Assembly: GCF_004362515.1 (NCBI RefSeq)
Contig: NZ_SNXU01000001.1
Span: 6,820,001-6,884,000, forward strand
Source: Actinokineospora alba
GTDB taxonomy: Bacteria; Actinomycetota; Actinomycetes; Mycobacteriales; Pseudonocardiaceae
Direction of reading: 5' to 3'
DNA length: 64,000 nt
Shown here: in pieces, positions 1 through 7,608 of the stretch
How the letters are laid out: every line of letters begins with the position of its first letter
How positions within the stretch are numbered: the stretch's first letter is position 1
The notes under the pieces: model-generated
Seen by the model: the letters and a program-made list of their open reading frames with translations, nothing else
Databases searched by the model: none
Told to the model about the DNA's origin: nothing
Made by a program: the position numbers and the translations under genes

Positions 1-81
1 GGCGACCAGCACGGCGTCGAGCCCCTGCTCCCGCAGCAACTCGCGCAGGTTGGCGCGGCGACGAACGTGAGCGTCAGGCAT
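1..81 (-). CDS. Xaa-Pro peptidase (M24 family), N-terminal fragment
   Basis: Only the first 27 codons are in the window, beginning with an ATG whose complement lies at 79-81; the rest runs off the left edge. The visible residues MPDAHVRRRANLRELL followed by EQGLDAVLVA look like the start of a creatinase/prolidase-type aminopeptidase, where the N-terminal domain opens with an arginine-rich helix and an 'LDALLVT'-like strand. A pepQ-type gene next to the aro cluster is the usual arrangement in mycobacteria and relatives, which supports the call. The catalytic domain is not visible, so the assignment rests on a short stretch plus context. Confidence 0.6.
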   Translation of the reverse strand, partial: MPDAHVRRRANLRELLREQGLDAVLVA

Positions 82-142
82 AGACGTGAGCTTACGACTC
101 ACCAAGCTCCCTCGTCGGGTCGTCACGTCCTACTCTGCAGTA

Positions 143-571
143 ATGCAGACGTGGGTTATTCGGGGTGTGGTGTTGGCCGTCGTCCACGCGGTGGCGGCGG
201 TCGTGGTGGCGATGCTCAAGGCATCCGAGCCGACCGGGCGGACGTTTGTCGAGGCGCTGGTCCTGGGCGTGCTGGTGGGTGTCGCAGCGACCTGGGCGGC
301 GGTGGACGCCTGGCGCGGCGTGGCCGACCGGGCTCGGGCTTGGGTCATCGCCGCGCTGATCGCCGGGTGGGGTTCGGCGGTGCTGACCGTCATCGGGCGG
401 GCCGTGCTGGTGGACCAGACGGGCACCAGTTCCCTGGGTTCAGCCCTGACCGGCGGCGCCGCGTTCACCGCCCTGCTCGTGCTCGTCCCCGCGGGTCTCG
501 GCCTGATCGTCGGCACCAAACTCGAACGCCCCTCCCCCACCGCAGGCAAACGCCGCAAGTCCCGCACCTAA
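143..571 (+). CDS. B-4DMT family small membrane protein
   Basis: A 142-residue very hydrophobic protein with four predicted membrane segments (roughly residues 5-25, 35-55, 65-90 and 105-130) and a basic C-terminal tail (KRRKSRT). This size and topology fit the B-4DMT transporter-like family of actinobacteria; its substrate is unknown. An upstream in-frame GTG at 86 would add 19 residues reaching almost to the divergent peptidase start, so the ATG at 143, which begins just before the first membrane helix, is preferred. It is divergent from the peptidase gene and convergent with the lipoprotein gene, with an inverted repeat between the convergent stops. Confidence 0.65.
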   Translation: MQTWVIRGVVLAVVHAVAAVVVAMLKASEPTGRTFVEALVLGVLVGVAATWAAVDAWRGVADRARAWVIAALIAGWGSAVLTVIGRAVLVDQTGTSSLGSALTGGAAFTALLVLVPAGLGLIVGTKLERPSPTAGKRRKSRT

Positions 572-574
572 CCC

Positions 575-711
575 CGCGAGTCGCCCCTTCCAGCAAGTGA
601 GTCGCCCCCTCCGGCAAGTGAGTTCGACATTCGCGGTGCTCGCGGCCCAGGCTCACCGTTGAACTCACTTGCCTGGAGGGGCGACTCGTTTGCCTGGAGG
701 GGCGACTCGCG
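575..711. repeat. 51-bp inverted repeat built of a 21-bp motif
   Basis: Arms at 575-625 and 661-711 are reverse complements at about 43 of 51 positions and are separated by 35 bp. Each arm is two copies of a roughly 21-bp motif containing GCGACTC and TTGCC-GGAGGGG. The same motif forms the tandem array at 53366-53548. The element sits exactly between the stops of two convergent genes, so it could form a strong hairpin in both transcripts and act as a bidirectional terminator; that role is inference. Confidence 0.8.
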
Positions 712-713
712 GG

Positions 714-2195
714 TCAGGGGGTGAGGGTGGGGGCGTCTGGGTAGTCGCGCCAGCGGCGTGGGGTGATGGGGACCGGGACGGACGAGTTCAGCGCGGCCAG
801 CGCCGGGTCGGTGAAGGGCCAGAGGTGTTCGTCGAGCACGAAGGCCAGGCGGCTGTCGGCGGTGACCACCTTGGCGGCGGCGTCGAGGCGGGCGCGGACC
901 GGCAGGGATTCGAGCGCGGGGATGCGGCTGTCCAGCACGCGGACGGCGAGCCGCTCCGCCACGGCGCGGCGTTCGACCCGCAGCAGGCCGCCCTCGACCA
1001 CCACATCGATCGTGCGCTGCGGCGATGGCATGGCGAACCCGCGCAGCGCCTCGGGCGCGCGGGCCGGGTCTTCGCAGGCGCCCGCGTTCGCGATGTCGGC
1101 GCCGAAGTGGACCAAGTCGGTCGGGGCGTGCCCGGTGCGGGTCGCGCGGACCAAGTCGACGGGGATGCGGTCGCACGGGTCCTCGACCGAGCGGATGGCG
1201 TGCCCCTGCGGGTCGCGCACCAGGCCGGGGCCTTCCTTCCACGGGCCCGGGATGTGGATGGGCTGCGCGGGTGACCTGCGGAAATCCTTGTCCCAGAAGG
1301 TGATCGTCGTGCCGTGCTCGGTCTCGTGGGCGATGGCGAACGCGCCCAGCGCGGGCACCCACATGAGGTCCGCGCTGAACGCGTCGACCACGGAGCGCAT
1401 TCGGGCGGCGGTGCTGCTGAACGCGCGGAAACCGCCGGGCGACAGCGTCTCCACGTCGACGGTGAACGTGGGGTCCTTGGCGCGCAACAGGAACTGGCCC
1501 GCGCCGTTCCACCCGGCGTCGCTGCCGGTGGTGTCGGTGAACATCAGGTAGAACCAGCCGTCGACGTACACCGCCGCGGGCTGGCCCGCGCCGTAGATGT
1601 TCTCGCGCAGCACGTTGCGGGCCGCGGTGACGATCGGCTTGCCGCCGTTGCCTCTGCTCCAGACGCGACCGTCGGGGCTGGTGGCGACCCCGATCGAGTT
1701 GCCGTGGGCGTGGTCGCCCGCCGCGCCGGTGTAGTACATGTAGTAGACGCCGCGGACCTTGATCACCGATGGGTCGCACGTGTGCATTCCGTCGAAACCC
1801 GTTGCGCTGCCGGAGAAAATCGGTGTCGCGGGGCTGCCGTCAGGTCCGACGAACCTGCTGTCCAGGGAGGTCGACTCGGCGAGGAGGATGTCGTCGCCCG
1901 GCGGGTTGGCCACCCCGAGCTGGCTGCACCACCACATGCGGTAGCGGCCGCCGTCGAGCATCAGCGTCGGGCCGTAGTTGTACGGGGCGTCACCGCCGCC
2001 TGCCGCGACCACGCCGGGGCTCTGCCGCGGGCGGTCGGTGCGCAGCGTCAACTGCGGGGTCGGCGGCGCCTCGGACGGAACCGCCGACGTGGCGGTGGGT
2101 CGGGATGAGCCTGCTTCACCCGCGGCTGTGGTGCAGCCTGCGAGGAGGCCGCCGATCAGCAGAATCGACGCGGCCCGGCAGCGCGGACTCGACAT
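714..2195 (-). CDS. Secreted lipoprotein with GH43/GH32-like beta-propeller
   Basis: A 493-residue protein with a lipoprotein signal: basic start, hydrophobic core and lipobox LLAGC near residue 21, followed by a Ser/Thr/Pro linker. The mature part has repeated blade-like segments typical of five-bladed propeller glycosidases, for example 'YGPTLMLDGGRYRMWWC', 'DPSVIKVRGVYYMYYTG' and 'GQPAAVYVDGWFYLMFTD', in the style of GH43/62/117-related proteins. The acidic catalytic triad cannot be assigned with certainty by eye, so a role in polysaccharide cleavage is inferred rather than shown. It lies downstream of aroQ on the same strand with an 84-bp gap. Confidence 0.65.
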   Translation of the reverse strand: MSSPRCRAASILLIGGLLAGCTTAAGEAGSSRPTATSAVPSEAPPTPQLTLRTDRPRQSPGVVAAGGGDAPYNYGPTLMLDGGRYRMWWCSQLGVANPPGDDILLAESTSLDSRFVGPDGSPATPIFSGSATGFDGMHTCDPSVIKVRGVYYMYYTGAAGDHAHGNSIGVATSPDGRVWSRGNGGKPIVTAARNVLRENIYGAGQPAAVYVDGWFYLMFTDTTGSDAGWNGAGQFLLRAKDPTFTVDVETLSPGGFRAFSSTAARMRSVVDAFSADLMWVPALGAFAIAHETEHGTTITFWDKDFRRSPAQPIHIPGPWKEGPGLVRDPQGHAIRSVEDPCDRIPVDLVRATRTGHAPTDLVHFGADIANAGACEDPARAPEALRGFAMPSPQRTIDVVVEGGLLRVERRAVAERLAVRVLDSRIPALESLPVRARLDAAAKVVTADSRLAFVLDEHLWPFTDPALAALNSSVPVPITPRRWRDYPDAPTLTP

Positions 2196-2279
2196 GCGGG
2201 GGTGATCGGCCTTCCGGGCGGGTGACGGGAGGGCCCCAGTGTAGGGGTGCCGCGTCGTCCGGATGGGTGAATCGGACGA

Positions 2280-2714
2280 TCAAGGTTTGGCGTTGTCCGC
2301 CAGCCACCGCAGGGCCAGGGCGTAGCCGTCGACACCGAGTCCGACGATCACCCCCGCGGCCAGCGCGGACAGGTAGCTGTGGTGCCGGAAGTCCTCGCGC
2401 TTGTGCACATTCGAGATGTGCACCTCGATGAGCGGCGCGGTGAGCTGCGCGGCGGCGTCGCGGACCGCGATCGAGTAATGCGTCCACGCAGCGGCGTTGA
2501 GCACGACCGGGATCTTGTTCTCGGCGGCCTCGTGCAGCCAGCCGAGCATCTCGCCCTCGTGGTCGGTCTGCCGCACCTCGACGTCGAGGCCCAGGTCGGC
2601 GCCGGTCTCGACGCAGAGCCGGGCCAGGTCGGCGTGGGTGGTGCTGCCGTAGATCTCCGGCTCACGCGTGCCGAGCCTGCCCAGGTTGGGGCCGTTGAGG
2701 ACGAGCACCTTCAC
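2280..2714 (-). CDS. aroQ: 3-dehydroquinate dehydratase, type II
   Basis: A 144-residue protein catalysing dehydration of 3-dehydroquinate to 3-dehydroshikimate in the cytoplasm. Family hallmarks are clear: VLVLNGPNLGRLGTREPEIYG with the catalytic loop Arg and Tyr, the NAAAWTHYSIAVRDA segment, and EVHISNVHKREDFRHHS with the catalytic His. The length is normal for type II enzymes, which form dodecamers. The GTG start overlaps the aroB stop (GTGA), indicating translational coupling as the last gene of aroC-aroK-aroB-aroQ. Confidence 0.95.
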   Translation of the reverse strand: MKVLVLNGPNLGRLGTREPEIYGSTTHADLARLCVETGADLGLDVEVRQTDHEGEMLGWLHEAAENKIPVVLNAAAWTHYSIAVRDAAAQLTAPLIEVHISNVHKREDFRHHSYLSALAAGVIVGLGVDGYALALRWLADNAKP

Positions 2715-3820
2715 AGCATCACCCCGGTCGATCCGCTCGGCTCCGCCGCGATCGCCGAGTAGGCCGCCGCGAGGAGCGACGGGTCTGGTCCCTCCAGCCT
2801 GCTGGGCTTGGCGAGACCGTCGAGGACGACGAAACGCAGGACACCGGACTTGGTCTTCTTGTCGCTCAGCATGCCCTCGATGAGCTGCGGCAGCGCGTCG
2901 GCGTCGTAGGTGACCGGCAGGCCGATGCTGGTCAGGATGCTGCGGTGGCGGTCGGCGGTGGCGTCGTCCAGCTTGCCCGCGAGCCGGGCGAGTTCGGCGA
3001 CGAAGACCATGCCGACGCTGACCGCGGCGCCGTGGCGCCACTTGTAGCGCTCGCGGCGCTCGATGGCGTGAGCCAGGGTGTGGCCGTAGTTGAGGAACTC
3101 ACGCAGGTCCGATTCGCGCAGGTCGGCGGCGACGATGTCGGCCTTGATCTGGATCTTGCGGCGGATCAGCTCGCCGATGACCTCGCCCTCGGGGTCGAGC
3201 GCGGCGGCCGGGTCGGCCTCGATGAGGTCGAGGATGACTGGGTCGGCGATGAAGCCGCCCTTGATCACCTCGGCCATGCCCGCGACCAGCTCCCAGCGCG
3301 GGAGAGTGGCCAGGGTGGCGAGGTCGACCAGGACCGCGGAGGGCTCGTGGAAGGCGCCGACGAGGTTCTTGCCCGCTTCGGTGTTGATGCCGGTCTTACC
3401 GCCTACGGCCGCGTCGACCATGCCGAGCAGGGTGGTCGGGACGTTGACCAGCTTGACGCCGCGCATCCAGGTGGCGGCGACGAAGCCTGCGAGGTCGGTC
3501 ACGGCGCCGCCGCCGAGGGCGACGACCGTGCCCTGGCGGTCAAGGCCGATGCGGCCCAGCACCTCCCAGCAGAACGCGGCGACGGAGAGCGCCTTGCCGT
3601 CCTCGGCGTCGGGGATCTCGATGCGGTGGGCGTCGATCCCGGCGGCGACCAGCTCGTCGCGGGTCGCCTCGGCCGTGGCGGCGAGCGTCGGCTGGTGGAT
3701 GATCGCGACCTTGGAGGCGCCCTTGACGGCTTCGATCAGGTCGTCGAGCAGGCCCTTGCCGATGACGACGTCGTAGGGCTTCTCGGTGGCGACCCGGATA
3801 CGCACCGGCTGCACGGTCAT
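2711..3820 (-). CDS. aroB: 3-dehydroquinate synthase
   Basis: A 369-residue enzyme converting DAHP to 3-dehydroquinate with NAD and a divalent metal. Visible motifs include the nucleotide-binding GGGAVTDLAGFVAATWMRG, VPTTLLGMVDAAVGGKTGIN, and the metal-binding region with Glu in MAEVIKGG and His in YGHTLAHAIE. The length matches other AroB proteins. The ATG start overlaps the aroK stop (ATGA) and its own stop overlaps the aroQ start, so the genes are read as one translationally coupled unit. Confidence 0.96.
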   Translation of the reverse strand: MTVQPVRIRVATEKPYDVVIGKGLLDDLIEAVKGASKVAIIHQPTLAATAEATRDELVAAGIDAHRIEIPDAEDGKALSVAAFCWEVLGRIGLDRQGTVVALGGGAVTDLAGFVAATWMRGVKLVNVPTTLLGMVDAAVGGKTGINTEAGKNLVGAFHEPSAVLVDLATLATLPRWELVAGMAEVIKGGFIADPVILDLIEADPAAALDPEGEVIGELIRRKIQIKADIVAADLRESDLREFLNYGHTLAHAIERRERYKWRHGAAVSVGMVFVAELARLAGKLDDATADRHRSILTSIGLPVTYDADALPQLIEGMLSDKKTKSGVLRFVVLDGLAKPSRLEGPDPSLLAAAYSAIAAEPSGSTGVML

Positions 3821-4329
3821 TCTCCTCGGTTCAGGACGGTGGCGAGCTGGGAGACGATCTCGTCCGGCGACTTGGTGTCGGTGTCGACCTCGACGCTCGC
3901 TATCTCACGGTAGAACGGGAGCCGGGCGTCGAGCAGCTCCTTGAACTTGGCGCGCGGGTTGACCCCGGCGAGGAGCGGCCGGGCGGTGGACAGCCCGGTG
4001 CGGCGCACGCCTTCGGCCATGCCGACGTTGAGGAACACGACGGTGTGCTCGGCCAGCAGCTTGCGCGACTGCTCGGAGAGGACCGCCCCGCCGCCGAGGG
4101 ACAGGACGCCGTCGTGCTCACGCAGCGCGACCGCGACGGCCTTCTCCTCGGCGGCGCGGAACGCCGCTTCGCCGCCGTCGGTGAAGATGTCGCTGATCGA
4201 CTTGCCCATGGTCTCGACGATGTCGGCGTCGGTGTCGCGGAACGCGACCCCGAGCGCCTCGGCGAGGGCCGTGCCGATGGTGGTCTTGCCCGCGCCCGGC
4301 GGGCCGACCACGACGGCGACCGGGCTCAC
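3817..4329 (-). CDS. aroK: Shikimate kinase
   Basis: A 170-residue P-loop kinase phosphorylating shikimate at the 3-position with ATP. Walker A is GPPGAGKTT near residue 10; the shikimate-binding DTDADIVETMG, the GGEAAFRAAEEKAV region and SLGGGAVLS are all in place. The GTG start at 4329 overlaps the aroC stop (GTGA); a longer frame upstream lies wholly inside aroC in another frame and is not credible. The C-terminal lid Arg (STARPLLAG) is visible. Confidence 0.95.
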   Translation of the reverse strand: MSPVAVVVGPPGAGKTTIGTALAEALGVAFRDTDADIVETMGKSISDIFTDGGEAAFRAAEEKAVAVALREHDGVLSLGGGAVLSEQSRKLLAEHTVVFLNVGMAEGVRRTGLSTARPLLAGVNPRAKFKELLDARLPFYREIASVEVDTDTKSPDEIVSQLATVLNRGE

Positions 4330-5519
4330 CAGCGGTTCCGGAGCGCTTCGAGGTAGCCCTCGACGTTGCGCTTGGTCTCGGCGAGCGAGTCGCCGCCGAA
4401 CTTCTCCAGCGCGGCCTCGGCGAGGACGAGCGCGAAGACGGATTCGAGCACGACGCCCGCCCGGGGCACCGCGCACACGTCCGAGCGCTGGTGAATGGCG
4501 ACGGCCGGTTCACCAGTGACGACGTCGACGGTCGACAGGGCGCGCGGCACCGTGGAGATGGGCTTCATCGCGACGCGGGCGCGCAGCGGCTCACCGTTGG
4601 TGATGCCGCCTTCGAGCCCACCGGCCCGGTTGGACCGCCTGGTCACGCCTGCGACGGTGCCCTCCGCCCGGTCGATCTCGTCGTGCGCCTGGCTCCCCCA
4701 CCGGCGGGCGGTGGTGAAGCCGTCGCCGATCTCGACGCCCTTCATGGCCTGCACGCCCATGAGCGCGCCCGCCAGTCGAGCGTCGAGGCGGCGGTCCCAG
4801 TGCACGTGCGAGCCAAGGCCCGGCGGCAGGCCGTAGGCGATGACCTCGATGACGCCACCGACGGTGTCGCCCGCCTTCTTGACGGCCTCCACCTCGGCGA
4901 CCATGGCCTCGGTCGCCGCCGCGTTGAACGCCCGCACCGGGCTCTCGTCGATGGCCGCGAGGTCACCGGGCCCCGGCGTCGGGCTGTCCGGCGACGCCTC
5001 GGCTCCGCCGATGGACACGACGTGGCTGATGACCTCGACGCCGAGGAGCTGGCGCAGGAAAGCCTTCGCCACCGTGCCCAGCGCCGTGCGCCCCGCGGTC
5101 TCCCGCGCGCTGGCGCGCTCAAGTACGGGGCGGGCCTCGTCGAAGCCGTACTTCTGCATGCCGGGCAGGTCGGCGTGGCCGGGGCGGGGCCGGGTCAGGG
5201 GCTCGTTGCGGCCCAGCTCGGCCAGCTCGGCCGGGTCCACCGGGTCGGCGGACATGACCTTCTCCCACTTGGGCCACTCCGCGTTGTCGATGTGCACGGC
5301 GATCGGGCCGCCCTGGGTCAGCCCGTGGCGCACCCCGCCGAGAAACTCGACCTTGTCGGTCTCGAAGCCCATGCGGGGGCTACGCCCAAACCCGAGCCTT
5401 CGGCGAGCGAGCTGCTCGTTCAGGTCCGATGTGGTGACCTCGACCCCCGCCACCATGCCTTCCAGCACGGCGACGAGCGCGGGTCCGTGTGATTCTCCGG
5501 CGGTAATCCAACGCAGCAC
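4326..5519 (-). CDS. aroC: Chorismate synthase
   Basis: A 397-residue FMN-dependent enzyme making chorismate from EPSP. It carries the signature GESHGPALVAVLEG at the N-terminus, RPGHADLPGMQKYG, the SARETAGRTALG segment and RSDVCAVPRAGVV near the C-terminus. It is the first gene of the coupled aroC-aroK-aroB-aroQ operon. EPSP synthase and DAHP synthase genes are not in the window. The upstream 1.17 kb contains no gene, so the operon promoter probably lies shortly upstream of 5519, before the tandem repeats. Confidence 0.96.
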   Translation of the reverse strand: MLRWITAGESHGPALVAVLEGMVAGVEVTTSDLNEQLARRRLGFGRSPRMGFETDKVEFLGGVRHGLTQGGPIAVHIDNAEWPKWEKVMSADPVDPAELAELGRNEPLTRPRPGHADLPGMQKYGFDEARPVLERASARETAGRTALGTVAKAFLRQLLGVEVISHVVSIGGAEASPDSPTPGPGDLAAIDESPVRAFNAAATEAMVAEVEAVKKAGDTVGGVIEVIAYGLPPGLGSHVHWDRRLDARLAGALMGVQAMKGVEIGDGFTTARRWGSQAHDEIDRAEGTVAGVTRRSNRAGGLEGGITNGEPLRARVAMKPISTVPRALSTVDVVTGEPAVAIHQRSDVCAVPRAGVVLESVFALVLAEAALEKFGGDSLAETKRNVEGYLEALRNRW

Positions 5520-5840
5520 GGCCTGATCCTGTCATGACACCCCGGCCCCCGACCGCGCGGATGGGACGAAGGGAACAGTGACGAATCCGACGAAACGGCT
5601 GGTGGAGGGGTTTGAGTGATCACCTCCTGATCGCGTTCGGGGAGCGGACGTGTGGATTTCGGGGTGCGGACACTTGTTTGAGGAGAGGTCAGGTGCTGTC
5701 GGGTTGGGGGTGGGCGGGTGGATGACGCGTGGCGGTGGTGAAGGTCGAGCGGGCGGCGGACTGAGGACTGACTGGTGGCTGGGTTGGCGGGTCAGGACGG
5801 GCCTGTGGGGGGAGCGGCTAATGCGGGTGGCTGGATAGAC

Positions 5841-6120
5841 GGGCTGGGGTTGGCGGGTCAGCACGGGCCCACCGGGGGTGGCGGCTAATGCGGGTCGCTG
5901 GATAGACGGGCTGGGGTTGGCGGGTCAGCACGGGCCCACCGGGGGTGGCGGCTAATGCGGGTCGCTGGATAGACGGGCTGGGGTTGGCGGGTCAGCACGG
6001 GCCCACCGGGGGTGGCGGCTAATGCAGGTCGCTGGATAGACGGGCCGGGGTTGGCGGGTCAGCACGAGCCCACCGGGGGTGGCGCCTAGCGCGGGTCGCT
6101 GGATAGACGGGCTGGGGTTG
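5841..6120. repeat. 67-bp tandem repeat, four full copies plus partial ends
   Basis: Units start at 5841, 5908, 5975, 6042 and 6109, exactly 67 bp apart. The first three units are nearly identical; the fourth has a handful of changes, and the fifth breaks off after about 12 bp. A diverged copy precedes the array at about 5774. Each unit holds CCACC-GGG-GGTGG, a small hairpin, and GGATAGACGGGCTGGGG. All four units are contiguous, with no CRISPR-like spacers. Confidence 0.9.
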
Positions 6121-6460
6121 ACGAAGAACGTGTGACCGAATCGGCGGGTTGCGGGGTAGCGCGGTAGCGAGATGGCGGACTCGCGCTGGTGCGGGGTCGG
6201 AGAGTCGGCGGGGTCGCAGTGGGCGGCACCCGACAGGGCGACGGAGTTGGCGAGCCGGCGTCTGGCGGGATAGCGAACCGGCGATGCCTGGGGGCTGGGG
6301 TGTGGCAACGCCGACTGGGGCGCGGGCCTGAGGCGGGTTGATGGTGGGTTGGAGAGCTGACGGGCGTAGCGGCACCGGAAAGGTCGGGGATGACAGGTTG
6401 GCGCTCCGGCGGTGGCGGGGTCACGGATGGTGACCCGAAGCGTTTGGAGCGCGCGGGGGC

Positions 6461-6544
6461 TAAAGCGCGCGGGGTTGGGCTCGAAGCGCACGGGGTTGGG
6501 CTCGAAGCGCACGGGGTTGGGCTCGAAGCGCACGGGGTTGGGCT
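6461..6544. repeat. 21-bp tandem repeat, 4 copies
   Basis: Four consecutive 21-bp units (6461, 6482, 6503, 6524) with core GCGCACGGGGTTGGGCT; the first copy differs at a few positions, the others are identical except at the last junction. Because the unit is a multiple of three, reading frames on both strands stay open through it, which explains spurious open frames here. Confidence 0.9.
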
Positions 6545-6612
6545 GGATGCGGAGCTGAGGTGGATGCGGAGCTGAGGTGGATGCGGAGCTGAGGTGGATG
6601 CGGAGCTGAGGT
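6545..6612. repeat. 17-bp tandem repeat, 4 exact copies
   Basis: GGATGCGGAGCTGAGGT is repeated four times without change (6545, 6562, 6579, 6596), directly abutting the 21-bp array. Perfect identity suggests recent slippage expansion. Confidence 0.92.
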
Positions 6613-6687
6613 GGAAGTACCGGGCTTGGGGTGGAGAACAGGGCTTGGGGTGGAGAAAGGGGCTTGGGATGGACGAACGGAGTTGGG

Positions 6688-7509
6688 CTAGAGGGATGTG
6701 AGCGGTGCTCCTCCGAAGATCACGAACAGGGTTGTTGCCGCGAGTAAGCCTGGGCCGTGGGGGATGCCCGATTGCCAGCGGGATCTGACGTCGCGTGGGG
6801 TTGCTGTTGCCAGCAGGACGGTGACGCCTGCGGCGAGTACGGCCGCTATGGGCAGTGCGGCCAGGTGGACAGCACCAAGGATCGCTCCGAGGGGGCCGGA
6901 GAGTTTGACGTCGCCTGCGCCCAAAGCTGTTGGGCGGAGTAGGTGGACCGCGGCGTGCAGGGTGAGGAAGAGGGTTGCGCCGGTGGCGGCTTGCCAGAGG
7001 GTTGCGGGGTTGTCGGTGCTGAGGGCCGCGACCGTTATGCAGGCGGCGGTTATCGGGTAGGCGGGGATAGTCAGGGCGTTGGGGAGTCTGCGGTGGTGGA
7101 GGTCCGTCATCGTCAGGGCGGTGGCGAAGCAGGTGAAGAGGAACGCCGACGGGAGCCAGCCGGGGGCAATATGGCCTGTCGTCCATTGGTAGGCGATTAA
7201 GGACCAGAGTAGTGCGATGGTGAATTCGCAGATGCCTGGTTTTACTGTAGTGCCGCGCGGGATTCGTGCCAGCAGCCAGCGGATGAGGGCTCCCGCGGCG
7301 GCGCCTGCGATGGTGGTCGCGGTGATGATGAGCCAGTGACGGAAGCCTGGCGTGGCACGGGAAGCCGCTAGTGCCAAGGCAAGTACGGCGAGTGAGGCGA
7401 GCGGGAGCAGCAGTCGAGTTCGCCGGAGTCGGCCGGGGCTTGACGGCGTGCGGCGCGAGGAGTGTTGACACAAATCTTGGGTGTGAGCGTGGGAGGTGAG
7501 GGATGGCAT
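6688..7509 (-). CDS. Prepilin peptidase (A24, TadV/CpaA-like)
   Basis: A 273-residue integral membrane protein with about seven hydrophobic segments. It has the two aspartate motifs of A24 aspartic peptidases: TDLHHRRLPN around residue 132 and LGAGDVKLSG around residue 195. It lacks the cysteine-rich N-terminal methylase domain of full-length PilD, as is usual for actinobacterial Tad-type enzymes. It would cleave leader peptides of pilin-like precursors at the membrane. No pilin or Tad ATPase genes are nearby. The first 30 residues are polar and basic, so a slightly later start is possible. A LexA-like box lies 28-43 bp upstream. Confidence 0.85.
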   Translation of the reverse strand: MPSLTSHAHTQDLCQHSSRRTPSSPGRLRRTRLLLPLASLAVLALALAASRATPGFRHWLIITATTIAGAAAGALIRWLLARIPRGTTVKPGICEFTIALLWSLIAYQWTTGHIAPGWLPSAFLFTCFATALTMTDLHHRRLPNALTIPAYPITAACITVAALSTDNPATLWQAATGATLFLTLHAAVHLLRPTALGAGDVKLSGPLGAILGAVHLAALPIAAVLAAGVTVLLATATPRDVRSRWQSGIPHGPGLLAATTLFVIFGGAPLTSL

Positions 7510-7536
7510 CGGGACCCCCTTTCGCTGATGACGCTA

Positions 7537-7552
7537 CCGAACGGGCGTTCGA
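7537..7552 (-). promoter_or_regulatory. LexA (SOS) box-like site upstream of the prepilin peptidase gene
   Basis: Read on the minus strand the site is TCGAACGCCCGTTCGG, matching the actinobacterial SOS box TCGAAC-N4-GTTCGA at 11 of 12 defined positions. It sits 28-43 bp before the prepilin peptidase start codon and downstream of the aroE stop, so it could only control the peptidase gene. Function is inferred from consensus match alone. Confidence 0.5.
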
Positions 7553-7608
7553 GTGTCATTTACACGATGGTATGGGGATGGCTGTTTGACGCTTTTTTGG
7601 AATTGTGC

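Larger units (their letters stand above)
5520..6687. other. 1.17-kb gene-free region dominated by tandem repeats
   Basis: Between aroC and the prepilin peptidase gene no reading frame resembles a protein. The frames that stay open do so because repeats with skewed GC run through them. From 5520 to about 5770 the sequence is nonrepetitive and must hold the aro promoter; 5774-6120 is a 67-bp tandem repeat; 6461-6612 holds a 21-bp and a 17-bp tandem repeat; 6613-6687 carries decaying GGCTTGGGGTGGA-like copies. The plus strand is strongly G-rich across the whole stretch. Confidence 0.8.

Noticed and set aside
5841..6120. CRISPR-like array
   Set aside because: The 67-bp units are contiguous with no unique spacers, and no cas genes are in the window.
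6086..7471. A 461-codon minus-strand frame with repeated SSPTPCA-like segments
   Set aside because: It overlaps the prepilin peptidase in another frame and runs through the 21-bp and 17-bp arrays, whose lengths keep frames open.
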